A stretch of 64,000 nucleotides of DNA from Tetmemena sp. SeJ-2015. Its lineage: Eukaryota; Ciliophora; Spirotrichea; Sporadotrichida; Oxytrichidae. The stretch is taken from positions 1-64,000 of the forward strand of contig JAJKFJ010022333.1 in NCBI GenBank assembly GCA_027382625.1, given 5' to 3'. Both the position numbers and the translations under genes were made by a program. Every line of letters starts with the position of its first letter. Position 1 is the stretch's first letter. This document shows, one piece after another, positions 58,360-64,000 of this stretch. Under the pieces are notes generated by a model, which saw only the letters and a program-made list of their open reading frames with translations, was not told the DNA's origin and searched no databases.

Positions 58360-58509
58360 CTTTTGTGGAGGAGTGCTCAGTCAAGAGTTATAAGAGACAC
58401 AAGCTCAGACTAAGATAATGATGGTGATGTAGATGAGTGCAAGCGACATATCTCTCTAATGAGAGGTGCTGTGAAGATGACTAAAGAAGAAGCTCATATT
58501 AATTTTTGA
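58360..58509 (+). CDS. Short coding island with Asp-rich EF-hand-like run
   Basis: A frame ending at TGA 58507-58509 reads RVIRDTSSDQDNDGDVDECK, then RHISLMRGAVKMTKEEAHIN. DQDNDGDVDECK resembles an EF-hand loop but lacks Glu at position 12. The stretch is less AT-rich than its flanks, so it is likely a macronuclear-destined segment of some gene. Upstream boundary unknown. Confidence 0.4.
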
Positions 58510-58794
58510 AAAGCTATAGAACTAGCCGGAGATCTAAGGCTGAATCTTAGATTCCAACAGCGCGAAGTTGCAACTCTCGATTTATTATTTTACCAATCAT
58601 AGATTTAATTAACATTCCTACTATAGCTTGATAATTCTTGAGAGGGAATTTCATATTTCAGATTATTTAAACTTGTTGCATTATTGATTAGCTGCATGAT
58701 CGATTTTGCATTTTCTATCCCTCCCCATGTTATGAATTTTTCTCTTTGATGAAAAGTTATGAATTATATTCGAGTATAATATTTATACAAATAT

Positions 58795-59000
58795 TGGAAG
58801 CTTCTTTATCTAAAGTGCGCCTGTACCAATAATGGAATCTTATAGTCAAATTAATCAGAAAGGAACCCTTCCTCTAATAAATGGAGATTTATAAATAATT
58901 TAACACATTTATATTTTAGATTTGATCTAGTTCAATTAAAATGGATTCATTTTACAGCAAAATCTAGAACTTAAGATTCAAAAAATAAGCTTATAAATTA
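58795..59000 (+). repeat. Diverged direct repeat, unit 2
   Basis: Contains CAATAATGGAATCTT, then AAAATGGATTCATTTTAC, then AAGATTCAAAAAATAAG, collinear with unit 1 about 1.1 kb upstream. Identity by eye is perhaps 65-75% in the matched blocks. Confidence 0.5.
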
Positions 59001-59039
59001 ACAAGACATTATGTTAATTATTAAGATTGAGGGACAAGA

Positions 59040-59199
59040 CATGGTGAAATACTTGCAATAGAAAGAACGAGCAGTGGTCATGGTCTTTGAAATAGCAATT
59101 TCTCAATACCTCTTGCTCTAAATTAAAAAGGCGATCAAGAAATTTCTCTTTCAATACTTAACCGATATTCTAAATATATATTATCATTCATTTCAATGA
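59040..59199 (+). CDS. Short coding island, helical
   Basis: From ATG 59040 to TGA 59197-59199: MVKYLQQKERAVVMVFEIAI, then SQYLLLQIKKAIKKFLFQYL. 52 residues, amphipathic helices. It may be a segment of a larger, possibly scrambled, gene together with neighbouring islands. No family recognised. Confidence 0.35.
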
Positions 59200-59450
59200 T
59201 GTATAATTCTTATTTTGAATTATGATTAGTGATGGGGAGAAAATTGATCTCATATTTCTCTTCCTCAGAAGGGACAAATTAATTCAAAGAATAAGTATTT
59301 CCTATAGAGACTTTCAATTCAATATCCCATCAATTGTGTATATAATATGCTTTTTTAATAAAAAAACTAATTAAACCACCACAAAAAATAGATGTTCTAA
59401 TTGTTGAGTAACCAAGATACCTCAACCGAGGCAATAATTTTTCATATTAG

Positions 59451-59663
59451 AAGAATCAACTTAATCCGCAAAGAGCAGATATCGTGCTTGATATTTACAA
59501 GAAGAAAATTAAATAGACCTTTTAGAATGCGATGGAGTTTTTTCACAGTGATTTCTTTAATTAAGTAAAGCAACCCTATGATTTTGATAGCGAGAATTGC
59601 AGCAGTATTATCGAGGCCCTTGAAGAGATAATAGCTCATAATTCTCAACTTAATATTCTTTGA
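59451..59663 (+). CDS. Short coding island, helical
   Basis: The frame reads KNQLNPQRADIVLDIYKKKI, KQTFQNAMEFFHSDFFNQVK, QPYDFDSENCSSIIEALEEI and ends IAHNSQLNIL at TGA 59661-59663. The codon use and amphipathic pattern look truly coding. Three TAA/TAG Gln codons. No start codon or family recognised. Confidence 0.55.
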
Positions 59664-60335
59664 TTAGAAGATATCTTTCTTGTTAGCAAATTTGATTCAG
59701 TAAAATATACTTAATAATTGCTAGTATATTATTAAGTCCACCTTCAGGTCATATTTAAAATTTGATGATCATCTTAGAAATTTTGAAATAACGAATTAAA
59801 CTAGGGAAATTTTCAGAGAGAATATCTCCTTAAGCAGTATTTTAAGAAGGTACTAAAAGGAAACAACTTGAGAAAGCACTCAGACTAAAATTTAACTCTT
59901 TTTGTTTATAAACTGAATGAAATCTTTTTCTTCTTGACATTTCTTAAACATTGAATGAGAGTGGCAGCAAATAAGCTTCAAATTATAATATATCATAATT
60001 TATAACATCCTAAATAAACTATTTTAGTAAAAATGAATAGGATATTGAAATAAAAAAATTAAAATAGATGAGACACTTAACAAAGTGTGCTCCGTAGTAT
60101 CCTACAAATGGGTATCTAAACTATAATTTAATAGAAAAATTTGATTTATCCATTTCAATAGGAAGATTAAGGAGTTGCAACAATAAATAAATTATCTCCA
60201 ATTTTTTTACATTTATTCCCTATAAATCTAACTTTTATAGTATCTTTTATTAGTTTAACTTTTTCTATTTTCTTTTCATATCATATTACAAATCTGCAAT
60301 ATCGTTTGTATTTAGAATAACTTTATTTTTTATTT

Positions 60336-60577
60336 GGATTAGTGGGCTGAGAAGGTATAACTCACTAATTGAATAGAGTTTTCTGAGGTTTACAGAATCA
60401 GCTCATTCTTAGGGGAAGCAAATTCTGCTGAACTATACCTCTTTGGGCCTAAAAGATAAATCTGGCAAATAGTTTCAAGGCTTTTGCAACGACATCCTTC
60501 TGCTTGATAACATGTCAGACGTGTTAAATTTGCAACCTCAAGAAATTATTTTTATTATCTATAATAAGATAGAATGA
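60336..60577 (+). CDS. Short coding island
   Basis: The frame reads GLRRYNSLIEQSFLRFTESA, HSQGKQILLNYTSLGLKDKS, GKQFQGFCNDILLLDNMSDV, then LNLQPQEIIF, ending at TGA 60575-60577. Good coding composition with Gln TAG/TAA codons. It is followed at once by another island in a different frame, so a boundary (eliminated segment) probably lies near 60540-60575. Family unknown. Confidence 0.5.
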
Positions 60578-60885
60578 AGCATCTGCTGTTCGACGCTAAT
60601 AATCTATAAACTTTAGATCAGCATCTTGAAAGTACTTTGGCGCTGTTGAATGAGCAAATCAAAATGTGCTCCAGATTAAAATAAAAAGATTATTTCTGTT
60701 ATTCATAGGATTGAACATTTTGGGATAGAGGGCTGCAACTATGTCACTCTCCCAGACAATTTAGCGCAGTCAACTCCTATTAATTATATTATGATAGGTA
60801 GAATAAGAATGGAAATTAGAAGATTTTAAAAAAGAGGGTATAAAAAGTCTGATGGTTATTAAAGAAAGGACATCTCTAAATTATT
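60574..60885 (+). CDS. Short coding island(s), continuing the previous
   Basis: From ATG 60574: MKHLLFDANNLQTLDQHLES, TLALLNEQIKMCSRLKQK. After a short break near 60685-60710 comes DRIEHFGIEGCNYVTLPDNL, AQSTPINYIMIGRIRMEIRR. The composition is coding, though the 3' end dissolves into AT-rich sequence after about 60885. Probably segments of the same gene as 60336-60577. Not recognised. Confidence 0.45.
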
Positions 60886-60899
60886 TTTAACTGCCTTGA

Positions 60900-62575
60900 T
60901 CTTTAATTTGGGTCTGACTAACAAAACACTTAAATTTCCCCTTAAACTTTCCTTATTTATTTTCAAACTTTTCCTCTTTTTAAAACTATCTTCCGCTAAT
61001 TAATTTTTTTCATCTTCATCATCATTTTAAATATCTCTTAAAATATTTCCGCTTCTGTTATTGTTGCTGTTGCTATTAAATATATTGCTCATAAAAAAAA
61101 AGTTAAGAAAAGAGTTTTACCTGTGGGTTTCAAGCTTTGGTAAAAAAAACGACTGATCTAGGCGTTAACCATCCGAGCGCATCAAGTTCAAATCATAGTC
61201 TACTGATTAATTAATTTAGAGTATCTCTTACCTCCGATTTATTGTTTTCATCCTTAAAAAATAAATATAATGGGTCTAATTACAATAAAATTAATCAATT
61301 ATTAAATAATTTAATTTTAAAGCTAATTCAATTTACAATTAATATAAAAAATTTTATTTAATTAAATTTTGATTAAAATCATCTAACTTTGTAAATTATA
61401 TTATTTTAAATTTTAAAGCCTAAAAAAAAAATTTGTTTTAATTGCAAGAAGAATAAGTGGAAATTATTAAAATGATATTTTTAAGTATTATGAAATTAGT
61501 TTGCCCCATTATCCTGATTTACCTTAAGAATCCAACAACGTCATTACCGTTTAGGGCTTTGAAACCCAGATCAGAGCAAGAAGTAGCAACAATAAATTAT
61601 TCATAAATTTAAAAGAAGATACTAGTTGAACAGCTAGAGCGTTGCTTCCATCGAAAGAAATCTTATTTAATTTTCATAAGAAAGATTAGAAAATTATAAA
61701 AAATAATCAAATATTTTTACAAATAAATTTTTTTTTAAATAAATATTTAATCATAACGATAAAAATTTTAGATTAAGATTAATTATTAAATTTACACTTA
61801 AAATAAATCTACTTTTTTTCTCAAATTTACTTTATTTTAAAATTTCTATACATTTTTGAAAATTAAATGTATAAATATGAAGATAAATATAAATTTAAAG
61901 GACATTTAAGATAAAATTAACTAATTTAAGATAATAAAAAAATTTATAAATTAATCTGAAGCAAAACGTTGCGCTAAATGAATCTAGTCTTATTTTGAAA
62001 TTTTGTTATTAGTCTTAGCAGCATCAGATAATTTTTATTTAAAATTTTGTTTTTATAAGTAGCATATATTTGTTTCACATCTTAATTAAATATTGATTTA
62101 GAGATAAGTGGAACACTCGAGCTTGCTGGATAATTCTTAATTTATTTATCTATTAATCAAGCAATAAGATTTGGAATAGTTTAGATATTTCTAAATTAAT
62201 AAGCCTAAAATTTATTTTAAATAAAAGGCATTTATTTATATTGTGAAGTATAAAATTTGTAATAATTTATTTGCATTTAAGTATTTTCGAATTTAGTAAT
62301 TCCTATTAGGATTTACTAGAAGAATTGGATTAAAGCAAGAAAGTTAATCCCTTTTAAGATAATAAGAGTGCAAACCAATCTCTCTCCAGTTTCAATTAAA
62401 GTACTAATCCCAGTTCCTAGCAGGATTAGAATTCTCTCTCTGCCAACTCAAAATAAAAACAGGCTTTTAATCAATCTTTCCAGAACATGAATTTGAACTC
62501 ACATGAAGAACAAAAGTTTCACTCAAAATAATATTTAGATTATATATGAATGAAAATAATAAAAAGTAGTCTTCT
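60900..62575. other. AT-rich DNA without a recognisable gene
   Basis: Very A+T-rich. Three less AT-rich patches (61130-61210, 61530-61660, 62340-62510) have short words like the T-loop or D-loop of tRNAs, but none folds into a cloverleaf by eye. No supported gene. Confidence 0.5.
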
Positions 62576-62583
62576 TAAAACTT

Positions 62584-62703
62584 ATGTTGGAGGAAGAGGA
62601 GGAGGAGGTTGATGAAGAAATTAAAAAGGCAATTATATTGAGCAGGGAGCAGCTAATGTTAGACTAAATTCTAAGAAAGCGTTAATATTACATTAAATTT
62701 TGA
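62584..62703 (+). CDS. Short coding island with UIM-like motif
   Basis: From ATG 62584: MLEEEEEEVDEEIKKAIILS, then REQLMLDQILRK, TGA 62701-62703. The acidic run followed by A-x-x-L-S-x-x-Q resembles a ubiquitin-interacting motif (acidic patch, A-[LI]-x-x-S). It may be a segment of the gene that continues at 62864. Confidence 0.45.
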
Positions 62704-62863
62704 TTTAAAATGCTTAAAAAGCTCTCTCTTTATAAATATTTTTTGTGATTCTTTAAATCGAAATTCAATTTCTATAATAAAAATAAAGCTTGAATCTTAA
62801 ATTAATATTTAGAGCATTTTTAATCTTAGATTATCGAAATCTATCCTCCTTTTTTAATAAGAG

Positions 62864-63268
62864 ATGACTGATGAAGAATATGCGAGAAAGTTACTGAAGG
62901 AAGATGAAGAATAGATGAGAAGACTAGCTAAGCAAGTGCCCACTTCAAATTAAGCAAACTAGCGAAACTAAGAAGAAGTCAAAGTAGCCAAAAACAGTAA
63001 CAGCAACAAAAACTAAGACTTGTTTTAGAAATTTGTACACCATTCCTAATTGATAACTCCAGATGGTATTGCAAAAATCAGTTTGATATTTACTTTTCAT
63101 TAAAGAAAAGATTGTGCAATGAAATTAACTAGCACACTCTTGAAAATGATTTCCAAGGGTTTTAAGATTAACTAAATTCGACAAATAGTGATTGGATAAG
63201 AAGCCATTCAAACATAAGGGACAGATTTAGTTTGCTCCTTATTCAATTTATAAGATATGTTGATTTGA
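62864..63268 (+). CDS. Coding island, acidic/Gln-rich N-terminus
   Basis: From ATG 62864: MTDEEYARKLLKEDEEQMRR, LAKQVPTSNQANQRNQEEVK, then NQDLFQKFVHHSQLITPDG. DEEYARKLLKEDE is typical of helices near ubiquitin-binding proteins. After about 63065 two frames stay open. One runs to TGA 63266-63268. The other (NEINQHTLENDFQGFQDQLN, SDWIRSHSNIRDRFSLLLIQ) looks more protein-like, so an eliminated segment probably lies near 63060-63110. Family unknown. Confidence 0.5.
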
Positions 63269-63865
63269 GTGTAGATTAAAGAGACTTCATTTCAGAGACT
63301 TTGAAAGAACATCTCGTGATCTAGAATATCATAATTTTATTTTTTATCTTACAAACCATTCTCAATCTTAAAATTTATTCATATTTTATAGAGGCTAAAT
63401 ATTTTAAACTAGTATTTAAAGAGAAGAAGGTGCATAGTTTGAAATTACTTTCTAATTTTGAAATATGAGATTAATTATATATCCAAATTCTTATGTTGTA
63501 CTTTTAATGTATAAAAGAAAATTGAATTATTTGTTTACCCTTTAGTAAAGTCGTTAGAGAAAATCTCGTTTTAATTATAATTTTTTAGTCTTATTATTTA
63601 TTAGTAAAACACCATGTTAATTACTCAATTTTATCTCCTTCTCAATTACACATTTTTGTGCAATTCAAATGCCTCTCTGTTAAACTACTTCTTCTAAACG
63701 ACATAATTTTTTAGTCTCTCATTTTTTAAGTTGAGTAATTTTGATCTTAAAATGAATTCTCTATGAGTTAGCTATTGGCAGATTAATTATGATAAAAATA
63801 AAACTTTGACTAAAATTAATAGAAGAAGTAAGTATTCAGCACATTTTGTATCTTTTTTTATAATC
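63269..63865. other. AT-rich DNA
   Basis: A+T-rich with no conserved frame except the possible continuation of the preceding island to about 63335. Confidence 0.4.
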
Positions 63866-64000
63866 ATACATGAGGGATAGCGATTTAGACAAAATAACTA
63901 GCAAATCATAGAAAACGTAGTCAATAAAAATAATGAGAGGATTAAACAAGCAGATAGCAGCATCATCGCCAAAACAGCCAATTTGCAATTAGGTGAAATG
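63866..64000 (+). CDS. Coding island running off the window
   Basis: Two frames are open to the edge. One starts at ATG 63870 (MRDSDLDKITSKSQKTQSIK). The other reads RQNNQQIIENVVNKNNERIK, QADSSIIAKTANLQLGEM. Base composition is coding-like. I cannot choose between the frames or name a family. Confidence 0.4.

Noticed and set aside
61130..61215. tRNA-like words (AGTTCAAATC; on the other strand GCTCGGATGGTTAACGC like a Leu/Ser D-arm)
   Set aside because: No pairing T-stem or acceptor stem can be drawn on either strand and the presumed anticodon arm is a T-run. At best a decayed tRNA-derived fragment.
62470..62515. GAATTTGAACTCACATG resembling a tRNA T-arm on the minus strand
   Set aside because: Stem bases flanking the loop do not pair.
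1..64000. Euplotid or Tetrahymena/Paramecium origin
   Set aside because: TGA is the only stop and TAA/TAG read as Gln, which excludes Euplotes (TGA=Cys). Scrambled segments, coding-region IESs with varied pointers and a TBE-like transposase point to stichotrichs rather than oligohymenophoreans (Paramecium IESs are bounded by TA).
1..64000. CRISPR arrays, rRNA genes, bacterial operons, riboswitches
   Set aside because: None seen. Introns, non-standard code and gene families are eukaryotic throughout.

Overview
The window is ciliate DNA. Open reading frames run through TAA and TAG at positions where related proteins have glutamine, and end only at TGA. Known families (leucyl aminopeptidase, arginyl-tRNA-protein transferase, MnmE GTPase, SUMO) are collinear only in that code. 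It looks like germline (micronuclear) DNA of a hypotrich/stichotrich such as Oxytricha, Stylonychia or Tetmemena rather than macronuclear DNA. Many genes are cut by 22-57 bp AT-rich segments flanked by short direct repeats ('pointers'). Removing a segment plus one repeat copy restores the conserved protein. The window also carries two relics of a TBE-like (telomere-bearing element) transposon. Genus is inference; the code plus pointer structure is seen directly.

Layout. 1-10150: AT-rich germline-limited DNA with two TBE-like copies (1-850; 7734-9000), a large inverted repeat (4699-6001) whose right arm is split by a 593 bp insertion with terminal inverted repeats, and a ubiquitin-like relic inside that insertion. 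10154-11344: EF-hand protein gene (+). 11482-12773: 3' part of the mitochondrial MnmE/GTPBP3 GTPase gene (+). 12859-15117: ATE1 (-). 15370-15829: small Ser/Asn/Pro-rich protein (-). 16415-22287: large coiled-coil protein (+). 22353-25302: ataxin-10-like protein (-). 25543-27166 and 35825-40490: two halves of one large secreted/membrane protein (+). 27222-35650: a complete ankyrin-repeat gene (-) lying between those halves. 40600-41270: 5' part of the MnmE gene (-). 41590-41889: SUMO (+). 42560-42904: small protein (+). 42950-48563: Gln/Ser-rich protein (+). 48694-50537: leucyl aminopeptidase (+). 50645-57594: coiled-coil protein (-). 57600-64000: AT-rich DNA with a diverged repeat pair and several short coding islands.

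Two arrangements stand out. First, MnmE is scrambled: exons for its N-terminus lie inverted about 29 kb from the exons for its C-terminus, and the two parts share a 9 bp pointer (GGAGAGTTC) that joins them exactly in frame just after an intron. Second, a whole opposite-strand gene of about 8.4 kb sits between two segments of the membrane-protein gene. Those segments share a 10 bp pointer (TATCAACCAT) that joins them in frame. Somatic genome rearrangement would have to invert one part and excise the other to make the working genes.

The recognised genes are housekeeping (tRNA modification, N-degron arginylation, peptide turnover, SUMO conjugation) and do not form a pathway; their proximity reflects germline order only. 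Several single-base frame breaks remain that intervening segments do not explain.
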